The translations under genes and the position numbers were made by a program. This document shows, piece by piece, positions 49,495-58,872 of a DNA stretch of 64,000 nt (position 1 is the first letter of the stretch; every line of letters starts with the position of its first letter). The stretch spans positions 1,178,001 through 1,242,000 of the forward strand of contig NZ_JBBOZQ010000001.1 in assembly GCF_038008685.1 (NCBI RefSeq), written 5' to 3'. The DNA comes from Lysinibacillus sp. FSL W8-0992. Its GTDB lineage: Bacteria > Bacillota > Bacilli > Bacillales_A > Planococcaceae. The notes below the pieces were generated by a model. The model ran no database searches, was not told the DNA's origin, and saw only the letters and a program-made list of their open reading frames with translations.

Positions 49495-51756
49495 ATGGCA
49501 ATTAAAGAAAAAGAAAAGATATTAATGGTAGTACAAGAAAATATACCTGAAGAATTAAAGGCTCTTAGAAATTGGGTTTTATGGTGTGCTGAATACAATG
49601 AAGATCGGCAGCAGTTTGATAAAATTCCATATCAAATTGACGGAAGAAGAGCCAGTCATTCTGATTTTGCAACATGGAATACATTTGACATTGTATATAA
49701 GACTTATGATGAAAGTAACCAATACGATGGAGTAGGGTTTGTTCTTTCTGTAGATGATCCATATTGTTGTGTGGATATAGATGATATTCAATCTATGGAT
49801 GAATTGGATGAACTAGCAGATGAAATTATTTCAATGTCTTATGCAGAACAGTCTCCTAGTGGAGAAGGGATCCATGTTTGGTTTAAATACAAACATAATA
49901 AGGAACGCCATAAAAATAAAAATCAGCAAACTGGCTATGAAATATATGATAATAAGCGCTTTATTTCGTTTACTGGTGAATCTTTAAATGAATTACCAAT
50001 ACGTGAAGGTGGCTTTAATTTAGATAGTTTCTTAGATAAAGTTTTAAAGCGTGAAGTTGTTATTACACAACAAGTTAATCCTTTAACATACGGAAAGGCA
50101 GCTACATCAGAAGAAGAAATCATTAGAATAGCACTCAACAGCAAAAATGGAGAAAGATTTTATAAATTCCTTTTTGGTGGTTGGGAAGAAAATTATGATA
50201 ACAATTTTTCAAATGGAGATATGGGATTTTTAAATGACCTTGCCTTTTTTTCTAATCGAGATCCGTATATGATGGATAGCATTTTTAGAAAATCAAAATT
50301 AATGCGTGATAAGTGGGACCGTCCACAGAATACTTCTACTTATGGATGGGAACAAATTTCTAAAGCGATTGCTGAATGTAGAGAAGGATTTGTGTTTTCT
50401 GACACACCTAAGGAGGAAACGAAGGGGATTTGGTGGCGTGCTAATGGTAATGGAACATACACTTTCATGCATCATATTTTAGCGAAAGAGGTTCTAAAAA
50501 GTTACCCTATAGTTCGTTATCCGACACCTCACAGTGATTTGTATTATTACAACAAGCGGAAAGGTATTTATGAACAAGACAGATCAGGTAGACAAGTTTC
50601 TGCAATTATAAGAAGTTTCGATGATGAATTGAAATCGAGTCAAGTTAGAGAAGTTTTTAATTATATTCAAGAGTTATCACCGATCGTTAATAGAATTAAT
50701 GAAAATTATATAGCGCTTGAAAACGGAATTTTAAACTTTACAACTTTCGAATTGGAGTCGTTTACATCAGATATTTTTGTTTTGCAAAAGATACCTGTGA
50801 AATATAATCCAAATGCATATGACGAGTTTGTAGATTCGACATTAAAGAAAGTAACTCAAGGTTATGAGCCGAGCATAATGAACATTCAAGAGATGTTCGC
50901 ATGTGTTTTATACCCAGGAGTGTTAGTTCCAAAAATTCATTACTTATATGGTAAAAGCGCAAGTAATGGCAAATCCTCAATATTGAATATGATTCATAAA
51001 ACTTTCAATCGTGATGGTGGCAATATTTCAGCAGTAACACCACAGAAATTGGCGGTGAACACTTTTGCTGGTGCGTCTGTATACGGTAAATTAGCAAACA
51101 TTGTGGATGATAATCCCGATTCGTTAATTGAGGATAGCGGACTGTTAAAAACGATTATTACAGGCGGTTATATTGAAATCGAGCGTAAAGGAAAGGATGC
51201 TGAAACGGTTAAAGTTAACACTAGCATGATAATTGCTAGTAATCATTTGCCCAACTTTAACGAGTCCGGTAATTCAATAAACAGACGACTGCACATTATA
51301 CCGTTCGAGCACAATTTTTCATTGGATGCTGAATGTTTATCAGACGTTGAAACACAACAACGTATCGAAAGTGATTCCGCTAGAGAATATGTAGTGAAAT
51401 TAGCTGTAGATGCTTTAAAGCGTATGTTGTTGAATCAGAATCCAGAGAAACTTACACGAAACGAAAAAGCAAACGAACTTGCTGCAACATTCGCTGAACA
51501 TAATGATCCATGGGCCGATTATTTTCATGAATTTAAAATTGATTATTTTGAGGATACGCAAGGTACAACTGTTGTCAAAGAATATGAGCAGTGGTGTAAG
51601 GAGAATAGAGTTCCAGTTCTTGAAGCTAGGAAATTTAAAGAAACAGTTTGCGCTCGTCTGGATATGGAGTGGAAAACTAAAAAAATAACATTGAATGGTT
51701 TACCGAAAGCGGTAAAAGGATTTAAGAAAAAATCCAATACATTCAAATTAGGGTAA
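49495..51756 (+). CDS. PrimPol-helicase replication protein (P4/D5 type)
   Basis: 753 residues, ATG behind AAGGCGG. The N-terminal PrimPol-like domain shows YCCVDIDDI near 86-94 and SPSGEGIHVWF near 119-129. A D5-type linker follows, and a superfamily-3 helicase with Walker A YGKSASNGKSS near 484-494, Walker B IVDDN near 534 and the IIASNHLPNF sensor loop. Such single-chain primase-helicases (P4 alpha, SaPI Pri-Rep) recognise iterons next to their own gene and replicate the excised satellite. The iteron-rich origin candidate begins at its stop codon. Confidence 0.92.
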   Translation: MAIKEKEKILMVVQENIPEELKALRNWVLWCAEYNEDRQQFDKIPYQIDGRRASHSDFATWNTFDIVYKTYDESNQYDGVGFVLSVDDPYCCVDIDDIQSMDELDELADEIISMSYAEQSPSGEGIHVWFKYKHNKERHKNKNQQTGYEIYDNKRFISFTGESLNELPIREGGFNLDSFLDKVLKREVVITQQVNPLTYGKAATSEEEIIRIALNSKNGERFYKFLFGGWEENYDNNFSNGDMGFLNDLAFFSNRDPYMMDSIFRKSKLMRDKWDRPQNTSTYGWEQISKAIAECREGFVFSDTPKEETKGIWWRANGNGTYTFMHHILAKEVLKSYPIVRYPTPHSDLYYYNKRKGIYEQDRSGRQVSAIIRSFDDELKSSQVREVFNYIQELSPIVNRINENYIALENGILNFTTFELESFTSDIFVLQKIPVKYNPNAYDEFVDSTLKKVTQGYEPSIMNIQEMFACVLYPGVLVPKIHYLYGKSASNGKSSILNMIHKTFNRDGGNISAVTPQKLAVNTFAGASVYGKLANIVDDNPDSLIEDSGLLKTIITGGYIEIERKGKDAETVKVNTSMIIASNHLPNFNESGNSINRRLHIIPFEHNFSLDAECLSDVETQQRIESDSAREYVVKLAVDALKRMLLNQNPEKLTRNEKANELAATFAEHNDPWADYFHEFKIDYFEDTQGTTVVKEYEQWCKENRVPVLEARKFKETVCARLDMEWKTKKITLNGLPKAVKGFKKKSNTFKLG

Positions 51757-52030
51757 CCAGTTACTTATGAAGTAACTTTGATGGTAACCGACAAAAATCA
51801 ATTGTATCAAGGGTTGAACTGTATTTTTGAGGTGTTGGTTACCGGTTACCGTACTTTCACTCTATTCTTTTATATATAGGGTGTATATACCCTTATTTTT
51901 TTATTTTTCTTTTTATAGTAACTAAGTAACCAATAAATAAAAGATATATATAAACCTTGATATAACAATGTTTTTATCGGTTACCGTAATCAGTAACCAA
52001 GAGTAACTTTTTATTAAATTGAGTAACCGA
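51752..52030. other. Probable replication origin: iterons around an AT-rich core
   Basis: Copies of GGTAACC/GGTTACC in both orientations: 51752-51758, 51783-51790, a tandem pair at 51837-51851, 51979-51986, plus shorter GTAAC(C) copies at 51772-51776, 51917-51932, 51993-51998, 52003-52007 and 52024-52029. The middle (about 51852-51978) is extremely AT-rich. Two iteron clusters flanking an AT-rich segment just after the replication gene is the layout of SaPI origins. Confidence 0.78.
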
Positions 52031-52044
52031 AAGGTGGTGATGCA

Positions 52045-52470
52045 ATGACATTAAATAAATGGTTAAAACAATTCGTTTATGAAGATTCACCAATCGGAGA
52101 TTTAGCAAGAGACAACAAGGTAGATCCAACGTTCCCTGATAGTGATTCATATAACGAATTGTATGATTATCTAATTTCACAAAAGGCGAGCGACTTATGT
52201 TTACTTTCATTCGATAATGCATGGCGATTATACAAAAACGGAGGAATAAAAATGACATTCAAAAATTGGTTAATAAATTGTTCAGATTACAGTGAATACG
52301 GGTGGTTAGCAGTAGATGTTGAAAATGATAGTACATTCCCTAATACCGATAGTTATTTAGATATGATGGTCTATCTGATAGAAAATAGTGCTGGCGAAAT
52401 GTCTACACGATTATTTAAAGAAGCATGGGAAGAATACGCAATGGAATGCGATAAGGAGGTAACGCAATGA
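52045..52470 (+). CDS. Tandem YozE SAM-like domain protein
   Basis: 141 residues made of two related halves (about 1-66 and 70-136). Each has a KWL start, a DPTFPD or DSTFPN motif, a DSY motif, a YL or YLIE helix and an AWRLY or AWEEY end. This is the YozE/DUF1250 SAM-like fold. An internal ATG at 52252 has a perfect GGAGG seven bases upstream, so the second half may also be made on its own. Role unknown; possibly protein-protein contact. It ends four bases into the next gene. Confidence 0.75.
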   Translation: MTLNKWLKQFVYEDSPIGDLARDNKVDPTFPDSDSYNELYDYLISQKASDLCLLSFDNAWRLYKNGGIKMTFKNWLINCSDYSEYGWLAVDVENDSTFPNTDSYLDMMVYLIENSAGEMSTRLFKEAWEEYAMECDKEVTQ

Positions 52471-52682
52471 AAAAACTAACTTACTTCGATGGTGAGAAGC
52501 TACGCAAAGTAGCAGAAGGACATAACGATGTGGACTATATTAACTTTAATGAAGAAAGCAAAGTAGCAAAAGTAAATTACAACAATGGAATAGTAGTCAC
52601 AATCACAAGTCCATACATGACAATCGAAGAAACATTCGATGGTGAAGGTGTTATTCAATTTTTAAATGGGATGAACTTCTAA
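52467..52682 (+). CDS. Small protein of unknown function in the element
   Basis: 71 residues, ATG behind AAGGAGGTAA, overlapping the YozE gene by 4 bases. Looks like a small beta-rich domain (VAKVNYNNGIVVTITSPY). No family recognised. Confidence 0.65.
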   Translation: MKKLTYFDGEKLRKVAEGHNDVDYINFNEESKVAKVNYNNGIVVTITSPYMTIEETFDGEGVIQFLNGMNF

Positions 52683-53063
52683 TTGAAGCCACAACGCAAA
52701 TGCAATCACTCTACATGCAGAACATTAATTGACTATGACCAGCAACATTGTGAGCAACATAAACCACGTAACCAACGTAAACAGGAATCTTATTCAGAAC
52801 GTATGGAGAAGGATGGGCAATATAGACGGTTTTATAATAGTGCAGCATGGCGAAATCTATCATTTCAGCATCGTTTAAAAAATCCAATATGCGAGGAATG
52901 TATAAAGGTAGGTTTAGTGGTTAAAGCAGATGTTGTAGATCACGTGATTGAGATTAAAGATGATTGGTCAAAGAGATTAGATGAAAAAAACATACGTAGC
53001 TTATGCCATCATCATCATGCGATTAAGACAAAGCAAGAACAGATGAAACGTTTCCTTCAATAA
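52683..53063 (+). CDS. HNH endonuclease of the packaging module
   Basis: 126 residues with a TTG start; the ribosome binding site is weak (GGGATG, 11 bases away), so coupling to the preceding gene is likely. An N-terminal zinc pair (CNHSTC and CEQH) precedes a classic HNH fold: PICEECIKVG, DVVDHVIEI and SLCHHHHAIK. In HK97-type cos phages and cf-PICIs, this gene lies directly upstream of terS and its product helps terminase cut cos. Confidence 0.9.
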   Translation: MKPQRKCNHSTCRTLIDYDQQHCEQHKPRNQRKQESYSERMEKDGQYRRFYNSAAWRNLSFQHRLKNPICEECIKVGLVVKADVVDHVIEIKDDWSKRLDEKNIRSLCHHHHAIKTKQEQMKRFLQ

Positions 53064-53211
53064 AAAAGAGGGGGCGTTCGTTGTAAGTGCCCTACACCGA
53101 CTGGGTCGCTTCGTGTGTATAAATCGCCTTTTATAAAGTTGTTTATGATAACTAGATTATTAATAGTAAGTGAAAAGTGTTATACTTTTAATAGAACAGG
53201 AGGTTGGGAGA
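53064..53211. other. HNH-TerS gap, candidate cos region
   Basis: 148 non-coding bases. The first ~60 are GC-richer than anything around (GGGGGCGTTCGTTG and CCGACTGGGTCGCTTCG), then AT-rich with a TATACT near 53181. Position next to HNH-terS is where cos sites lie in related phages. No cos sequence could be confirmed by eye. Confidence 0.4.
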
Positions 53212-53673
53212 ATGGGGAAAAAAATCAAATTAATTGAGCCGACAAAGGGGCACATTTCAAAAGCAGAGCGGTTAGATCGTGAAGCTATGCGAGAAGAATT
53301 ATTTGAATATCCCGACTTGAATACACAGCCTCCAACATTTTTGACAGGTGAGGCACTGAATGAATGGAATCGAGTTGTGCCTTTATTAAAAAGTGACATA
53401 CCTATTTCAGAATTAGATTATTCTCTAATAGTTTCTTATTGTGTAGCAGTCGGGACAATAATCGAATGCCAAAATCATATCAAAGACAATGGTGCGATGT
53501 TGAAAGATGGGAAATCCAATCCAGCAGTGCGATTACAGTCACAAGCAATGAAGGATATGCGCATGTTGGCAAATTCATTGGGCATGAGTTTAGATTCACG
53601 AATGAAGTTAGCATTCAATAAATCCAAAGAAAAGCCTAAGGATGCGTTTGAAAGTTTGATGTTAGATGATTAA
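53212..53673 (+). CDS. Terminase small subunit (P27 family)
   Basis: 153 residues from ATG 53212, behind AGGAGG; the longer frame upstream lacks a site. LTGEALNEWNRVVPLL near 44-59 and NPAVRLQSQAMKDMRMLANSLGM near 106-128 are typical of P27-type TerS. It binds cos/pac DNA and delivers it to TerL. A satellite-specific TerS lets the element package its own DNA selectively. It overlaps terL by 8 bases. Confidence 0.92.
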   Translation: MGKKIKLIEPTKGHISKAERLDREAMREELFEYPDLNTQPPTFLTGEALNEWNRVVPLLKSDIPISELDYSLIVSYCVAVGTIIECQNHIKDNGAMLKDGKSNPAVRLQSQAMKDMRMLANSLGMSLDSRMKLAFNKSKEKPKDAFESLMLDD

Positions 53674-55381
53674 TTACGCACTAGAATATGCGAACAAAGC
53701 CCTCTCTGATGAAATTGTAACGTGTCGAAAGATTAAACAAGCCTGTAGACGATTCATAAGAGATTTAGAGCGTTCGCAAGACGATGATTTCCCTTATTAT
53801 TTTGACGTAAAACGAGCAAATAAAGCCATTCAATTTGTGGAGTTAATGCCTTCTACAGATGGTACAAAAATTAATGCGCTGCTATATCAAAAATGGATTG
53901 TATCGGAGTTATACGGTTGGAAAGAAAAAGGCACAGGCAACAGGCGGTACAATCGAGCCTTTATATCAATGGCACGTAAAAATTCAAAAACATGGTTAGC
54001 TTCATCTGTGGGTGGTCTATCATTAATCGCTGAAAATAAACCAGCAGAAAGCCGTCAAATTCTTTTTATAGCAAATGCATTAAAGCAAGCAAAGTTAGGC
54101 TATACAATGCTTAAAAATAGCTTGAATAAGATTGTTAGAGAATCGGAATTTATGCGGAATCAATTGAAAATCATGAATCAACAAATTCAACATTTACCAT
54201 CTAATAGTTTTGCTACAGCTTTATCGAGTGATTTAAGCAGTCTCGATGGATATGCTGGTACAACTATCATAGTCGATGAATATGCGTTACAGAAGAATCG
54301 TGACGTGATTGCAACACTCAAAAGTGGTCAACAACAAGAGCCAAACGCTTTACTCGCTATCATTTCAACGGCGGGTGTAAATATAAATTGTCCAATGAAG
54401 GAAGATTATGATTTTTTAGCAGATGTATTAGATGGAAAACAAGATGCAGACCGTTATTTTATTGCGATTTACGAACTTGACGATGCCGAAGAAGCAACAA
54501 CAAATGAAGATATGTGGATTAAAGCAAATCCTATTTTCGAGCATGAGGGAATTAAAAAAACGATGCTTTCAGCAATTCGTGAAGATGTGGAATTAGGTGT
54601 AAAGCAAAATAACCTAAATGCGGTACTGGTTAAAAACTTCAACATGTGGCTGCAAGCAAGTGAAGATTCTTATATTGCCGATGAAGATTGGAAAATTAGA
54701 GAGGTTGAAGATGTTCCTGATATTCGGGGGCGAGATATTTATATAGGTATCGACCTTTCGAAAACAAATGATCTAACATCAGTAAGCTGGTGTATTCCAT
54801 TGATTGAAACAGGTCAATTGTATTGTGATAGCCATTCGTGGGTTGGTACTAAGTATGGTTTAACACAAAAAATTAAACGAGATGGCATTAACTATGTAGC
54901 ACTTGAACAAGAAGGTGAATGTTCTATCACAAAGTTAGCGAGTGGCATTATCGACTACGAGGATATTTTTAATTGGATCATGCAATTTATCCAAGATAAC
55001 GAATTAAATGTACAAGCGATATGCTACGACAAATGGAACGCTAACACATTGATTACCAAGTTAGAAAAAGAACACCTTCCATTAGTGGAAGTTAGGCAAG
55101 GTGTATTCACATTAAACACACCGACCAGGACATTTAGAGAGCAGTTATATGATGGGAATATTGTTCATGCTAAAAATAAGTTATTAACATATGCGGTCAA
55201 TAATGCGATTTTAAAAATTGATAATAACGGTGTCATTATTAATAAAAATCGAAATAGTGAGCGAATAGATCCAATAGCTGCATTGATGAACGCATACACA
55301 CAAGCTATGTTCCATTTTGAAGATATAGAGGGGGCGAAAGCGAATAATGAGTTTTACCTTTCTGAAAACTTTAGTTTTTAA
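53666..55381 (+). CDS. Terminase large subunit
   Basis: 571 residues, full length for the HK97/YmfN group. N-terminal ATPase: Walker A-like ISMARKNSKTWLAS near 99-112 and Walker B TTIIVDEYA near 200-208. The C-terminal RNase H-like nuclease starts at IYIGIDLSKTNDLTSVSW (about 358) and includes further acidic residues. It pumps DNA into heads and cuts it. It appears intact. The next gene overlaps it by 35 bases. Confidence 0.95.
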   Translation: MINYALEYANKALSDEIVTCRKIKQACRRFIRDLERSQDDDFPYYFDVKRANKAIQFVELMPSTDGTKINALLYQKWIVSELYGWKEKGTGNRRYNRAFISMARKNSKTWLASSVGGLSLIAENKPAESRQILFIANALKQAKLGYTMLKNSLNKIVRESEFMRNQLKIMNQQIQHLPSNSFATALSSDLSSLDGYAGTTIIVDEYALQKNRDVIATLKSGQQQEPNALLAIISTAGVNINCPMKEDYDFLADVLDGKQDADRYFIAIYELDDAEEATTNEDMWIKANPIFEHEGIKKTMLSAIREDVELGVKQNNLNAVLVKNFNMWLQASEDSYIADEDWKIREVEDVPDIRGRDIYIGIDLSKTNDLTSVSWCIPLIETGQLYCDSHSWVGTKYGLTQKIKRDGINYVALEQEGECSITKLASGIIDYEDIFNWIMQFIQDNELNVQAICYDKWNANTLITKLEKEHLPLVEVRQGVFTLNTPTRTFREQLYDGNIVHAKNKLLTYAVNNAILKIDNNGVIINKNRNSERIDPIAALMNAYTQAMFHFEDIEGAKANNEFYLSENFSF

Positions 55382-55532
55382 TCATCTACACACCATTTTG
55401 TTATTGCTGGGCATAACATTCATTGTGGCAGCAGTACACATTTTAACAAATATTGGTTACACAGTTTTAACTAGTGGCATATTCATTGTAATTATTTCTC
55501 TCTTAATTGAAAGGGGGTGGAAAAATAAATGA
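55347..55532 (+). CDS. Small membrane protein, DUF1056-like
   Basis: 61 residues with two hydrophobic helices (about 15-30 and 35-56). Such DUF1056-type proteins often lie between TerL and portal in HK97-type phages of Firmicutes; role unknown. It overlaps both neighbours. Confidence 0.75.
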   Translation: MSFTFLKTLVFNHLHTILLLLGITFIVAAVHILTNIGYTVLTSGIFIVIISLLIERGWKNK

Positions 55533-56641
55533 GTTTCTTTAAAAGCTTAAACACTGTACAGGCACGTTCAGAGCCTTTTCTAGACCATCTAGTTAGCTTA
55601 ACGTCAGATGATACAACAATCCAATATACAAGCGTTAGGGCATTGAGAAATAGCGATATTTTTGCAGCAGTAAAAATACTTGCTGGTGATATTGCTTCCA
55701 GTGAACTTGTGGGGAATGGGCATATTGTCAAGCTATTGAATAATAAGCCTAACACTTATACAGATAGCTGGCATTTCTTCTTTAGTATAGCAGCCAATGT
55801 CTTATTGAATGGTAATGCTTTTGCAGAAATCGAACGAGATTCAAGTGGAAAAGTAATAGCGATTCACCAGCTAACCAATAGTGTAAGCGTAAAGCAATTG
55901 GATGATGGCAGCATTATTTATGAAACAACCAATGATGATGGAAAACAGTACAAACTCGATAGTGAGGATATTCTCCATTTCAAATATTTTACGACAGATG
56001 GATTAGTTGGATTAAGCCCATTACATGCTTTAAGTGGTGAATTGAAGTTACAAGAAGGTGGCAACAAACTACTATCTGGCTTCTTCAATCGAGGTGTAAA
56101 CGGTGGTGGTATTTTAAAAGTAAAGAAATCTGATTTAGATGCAACAGCTAAAGAAGCGATTCGAAAGAAATTTGATGAAGCGAATGGCAGCACTGATAAG
56201 GCACTTCAAACAATTGTGCTAGATGAAACATTTGAATACACGCCAATTCAGATTAATACGGAGATCCTTAAATTAGTCAATTCTAATGATTGGACAACCA
56301 AACAAATCGCTAAAGTATATGGGCTCTCTACAGATCGTTTAGGTGTGGAAGCGAATCATAGTAATACAGAGCAGTCCAACAAAATGTATTTACAAAACAC
56401 ATTAACGCACTATTTAAAAGCATTTGAAGGTGAGCTATTCAATAAACTAGGGGTAGAGATTACCTTCAATGTAGACCGTTTCAATAGTGATACGCAAACC
56501 ATATTTGAAAATGCGGTGAAGGCAGTGGAAACGTCCATTATGACAATTAATGAAGCACGGCAGAAAATCGGTCTTGATCCTATTGAAAATGGAGATAGAT
56601 TAATAGAAAAAAATAAAGTCGAAAATGGGGTAAGTCTATGA
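55529..56641 (+). CDS. Portal protein, HK97 family
   Basis: 370 residues. ALRNSDIFAAVKILAGDIAS near 41-60, YTDSWHFFFSIAANVLLNGNAF near 75-96 and IAKVYGLSTDRLGV (about 254-268) are HK97-portal signatures. It forms the dodecameric DNA entry ring of the head. It overlaps the small membrane gene and the protease-capsid gene by 4 bases each. Confidence 0.95.
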   Translation: MSFFKSLNTVQARSEPFLDHLVSLTSDDTTIQYTSVRALRNSDIFAAVKILAGDIASSELVGNGHIVKLLNNKPNTYTDSWHFFFSIAANVLLNGNAFAEIERDSSGKVIAIHQLTNSVSVKQLDDGSIIYETTNDDGKQYKLDSEDILHFKYFTTDGLVGLSPLHALSGELKLQEGGNKLLSGFFNRGVNGGGILKVKKSDLDATAKEAIRKKFDEANGSTDKALQTIVLDETFEYTPIQINTEILKLVNSNDWTTKQIAKVYGLSTDRLGVEANHSNTEQSNKMYLQNTLTHYLKAFEGELFNKLGVEITFNVDRFNSDTQTIFENAVKAVETSIMTINEARQKIGLDPIENGDRLIEKNKVENGVSL

Positions 56642-58140
56642 CAAATGAAGAAAAAGAAAAGCGTTTAACTGAAAATGCAGACCTGGAAGCACCGACCAAA
56701 GCACAAACAGGAGAAGTAGATTCAGAAAACGCTCAAAATGATGATACACAAGAAGGAAAAGAAACACAAGGTGAAAAGGTTATTAGTGGTTATGCCATTA
56801 AATTTGGCGCACCTTCTAAAGATTTAGGTGGCTTCGTAGAGGTCATTACACCTGAAGCGTTAAAAGAAGTAGACCTATCAAATGTAATCTTGCTACATGG
56901 CCATGATTACGGTAAGCCATTAGCCAGTGTAAAGGCCGATACGTTAAAGCTAGAAGTTGATGAAATCGGGCTTCGTTTTGAAGCAACTTTACAAGATACA
57001 ACATATGCAAATGATATTTATAAAAATATACAAGCTGGCATTATTGATTCAATGTCATTCGGTTTTGAAATCGGTGTAGAATCATTTGATAAAAATGAAG
57101 ATGGGGTTATCACTCGTAGTATCGAAAAAGTGAAAGCTTTACGTGAAATTTCTATAGTGACAGTACCAGCTTATAACGAAAGCAATGTAAAGGTGAATAC
57201 ACGCTCATATGAAGCATGGTTAGATCAAAATACAAATAAAAAGGATGATAAAGATATGGCTAAAACACTATTAAATAATGAAAAAACAGAAACACGTTCA
57301 TTCGAACAATATATTCGTTCACAGGGGCAAGTACGAGACGGATTAACAACAGTAAATGCAGATGTAGTCATTCCAAAAGATGTTATCGGTGAAGTATTCG
57401 ATTTAAAACGCCAACGATACAACCTGGCACAATACGCTACAGTGAAAGAAGTTTCAAACGGTCAAGGGAAATATCCAATTGCAACAAATCAAGAAGCTAC
57501 TCTTGCAACAAAAGCAGAACTAGCACTAATTACAGATGTGGAAGCAGATATGTTTACACAAGTTTCATATAACGTACAAACTCGTGCTGGTAAAATCGCA
57601 TTATCCAATGAAGTAGTAGAGGATGCAGCAGTTGATATTGTGGGAGAGGTAAAGGCACAACTTGAAAAGCTAGTAGAAAATACCGACAACGCTAATATCA
57701 TTACGAAACTAAAGGCTTTCACTTTAGTAACGGCAACAGGATTAGATGATTTAAAGAAAGTGAACAATGTTACGCTTGATCCAGCACTTAATAAAACGGT
57801 TATCGTCAACCAAGATACATTTAACTTTTTAGATACATTAAAAGATGCAGATGGTCGTTACATCCTTCAACCAGATGTAACAGCAGCAAGTGGTTATTCA
57901 TTATTCGGTAATCCAGTAGTAGTGATTTCAAACAAATTACTTCCATCTCCACTAGAAGGTACGTATCCAATGATTATGGGGGATATTGCACAAGCAATTT
58001 TTGTAGCACGTAGAAACCAAGTAACAACGCAATGGGAACAATTCGACTACTATTCGCAAGGTTTAGCGGTTATTGTCCGTAATGACTACCAAGTAATTGA
58101 TGCAGACGCAGCACGTTATATCGAAATTACACCAGCTTAA
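56638..58140 (+). CDS. Prohead protease - major capsid protein fusion
   Basis: 500 residues. After an acidic N-terminus (1-45), residues about 46-185 form an HK97-type S78 prohead protease (ISGYAIKFGAP, LLHGHDYGKPL with the catalytic His, and GIIDSMSFGFE with the catalytic Ser). Residues about 207-500 are the HK97-fold capsid protein (TTVNADVVIPKDV, LSNEVVEDAA, FGNPVVVISNKLLP). In HK97 these are two genes. An internal ATG at 57256 (residue 207) has AAAAAGGATGA eight bases upstream, so free capsid protein could also be made by internal initiation. Confidence 0.9.
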   Translation: MTNEEKEKRLTENADLEAPTKAQTGEVDSENAQNDDTQEGKETQGEKVISGYAIKFGAPSKDLGGFVEVITPEALKEVDLSNVILLHGHDYGKPLASVKADTLKLEVDEIGLRFEATLQDTTYANDIYKNIQAGIIDSMSFGFEIGVESFDKNEDGVITRSIEKVKALREISIVTVPAYNESNVKVNTRSYEAWLDQNTNKKDDKDMAKTLLNNEKTETRSFEQYIRSQGQVRDGLTTVNADVVIPKDVIGEVFDLKRQRYNLAQYATVKEVSNGQGKYPIATNQEATLATKAELALITDVEADMFTQVSYNVQTRAGKIALSNEVVEDAAVDIVGEVKAQLEKLVENTDNANIITKLKAFTLVTATGLDDLKKVNNVTLDPALNKTVIVNQDTFNFLDTLKDADGRYILQPDVTAASGYSLFGNPVVVISNKLLPSPLEGTYPMIMGDIAQAIFVARRNQVTTQWEQFDYYSQGLAVIVRNDYQVIDADAARYIEITPA

Positions 58141-58202
58141 TTTGATTCATAAAGGGATGGGCGTTAAGTCTATCCCTATTTTTATAGAAAGGTAGGATTG
58201 TT

Positions 58203-58499
58203 ATGAATTTAGTAACTGCAACATTAGAAAACATTAAACTATCTTTGCGTATAGATCAGGGTCATGACGATGAACTAATCATGGCATTACTAGAATCAGC
58301 CAAGCAATACGTGAAGGATGCTATTGATAGCACTGATACAAATGGCGTTATTGAGGGGTATAAGCAATACGATTGGGCAGTAAGCCTTTTAACGCAACAT
58401 TGGTATGATGGACGTTCCGAAACGACTAAAGAACATATTCCCACAACTGTACAAGCGTTATTGCAACAAATGAGGGGGAAATACTATGCTAGCAAGTAA
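58203..58499 (+). CDS. Head-tail connector (HK97 gp6-like)
   Basis: 98 residues, mostly helical: LSLRIDQGHDDELIMALLESAK near 13-34 is typical of the gp6/YqbG connector family, and DWAVSLLTQHWYDGR follows. It forms a ring below the portal. It overlaps the next gene by 14 bases. Confidence 0.88.
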   Translation: MNLVTATLENIKLSLRIDQGHDDELIMALLESAKQYVKDAIDSTDTNGVIEGYKQYDWAVSLLTQHWYDGRSETTKEHIPTTVQALLQQMRGKYYASK

Positions 58500-58803
58500 T
58501 TATAGACACCGTATTAATTTTTATGAATTGGATGAAGGGATTAGTGACAGCGGTTGGCCAACAGAGGAATGGATATTCAAATTTTCACTATGGGCCGGCA
58601 TTAAAACCCTTAAGGGAACTGAATTTTTTGCTTCTGCAGCACAGCAATACAAAAATTATTATCGCTTTATTGTTCGTTACAACAAAAACGTTCGTGTGCG
58701 CCAACAAATTGAATTTGAAGGCGTTCGATATGAAATTGAATCAGTTTTGAATGACGATGAACGAAAGCAAACAATGACTATTATTGCAGTAGCGACAGTG
58801 TAA
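58486..58803 (+). CDS. Head closure / head-tail adaptor (SPP1 gp16-like)
   Basis: 105 residues, beta-rich. NYRHRINFYELDEG at the start, then WAGIKTLKGTEFFASA and RVRQQIEFEGVRYEIESV, the pattern of phage head-tail adaptors. It is the last structural gene. Tail completion, tail tube and tape-measure genes that follow in complete phages are absent, which is the key sign of a satellite. Confidence 0.9.
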   Translation: MLASNYRHRINFYELDEGISDSGWPTEEWIFKFSLWAGIKTLKGTEFFASAAQQYKNYYRFIVRYNKNVRVRQQIEFEGVRYEIESVLNDDERKQTMTIIAVATV

Positions 58804-58840
58804 GAGTGTTGGTAGAACAAAATTAGGAGTATAAAATTAA

Positions 58841-58872
58841 GGACACCCGAATTATTGGGCGTCCTCTTTTTT
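58841..58872 (+). terminator. Terminator of the head module
   Basis: GGACACCC pairs with GGGCGTCC, followed by TC and six T. It overlaps the end of the convergent regulator gene. Confidence 0.85.
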
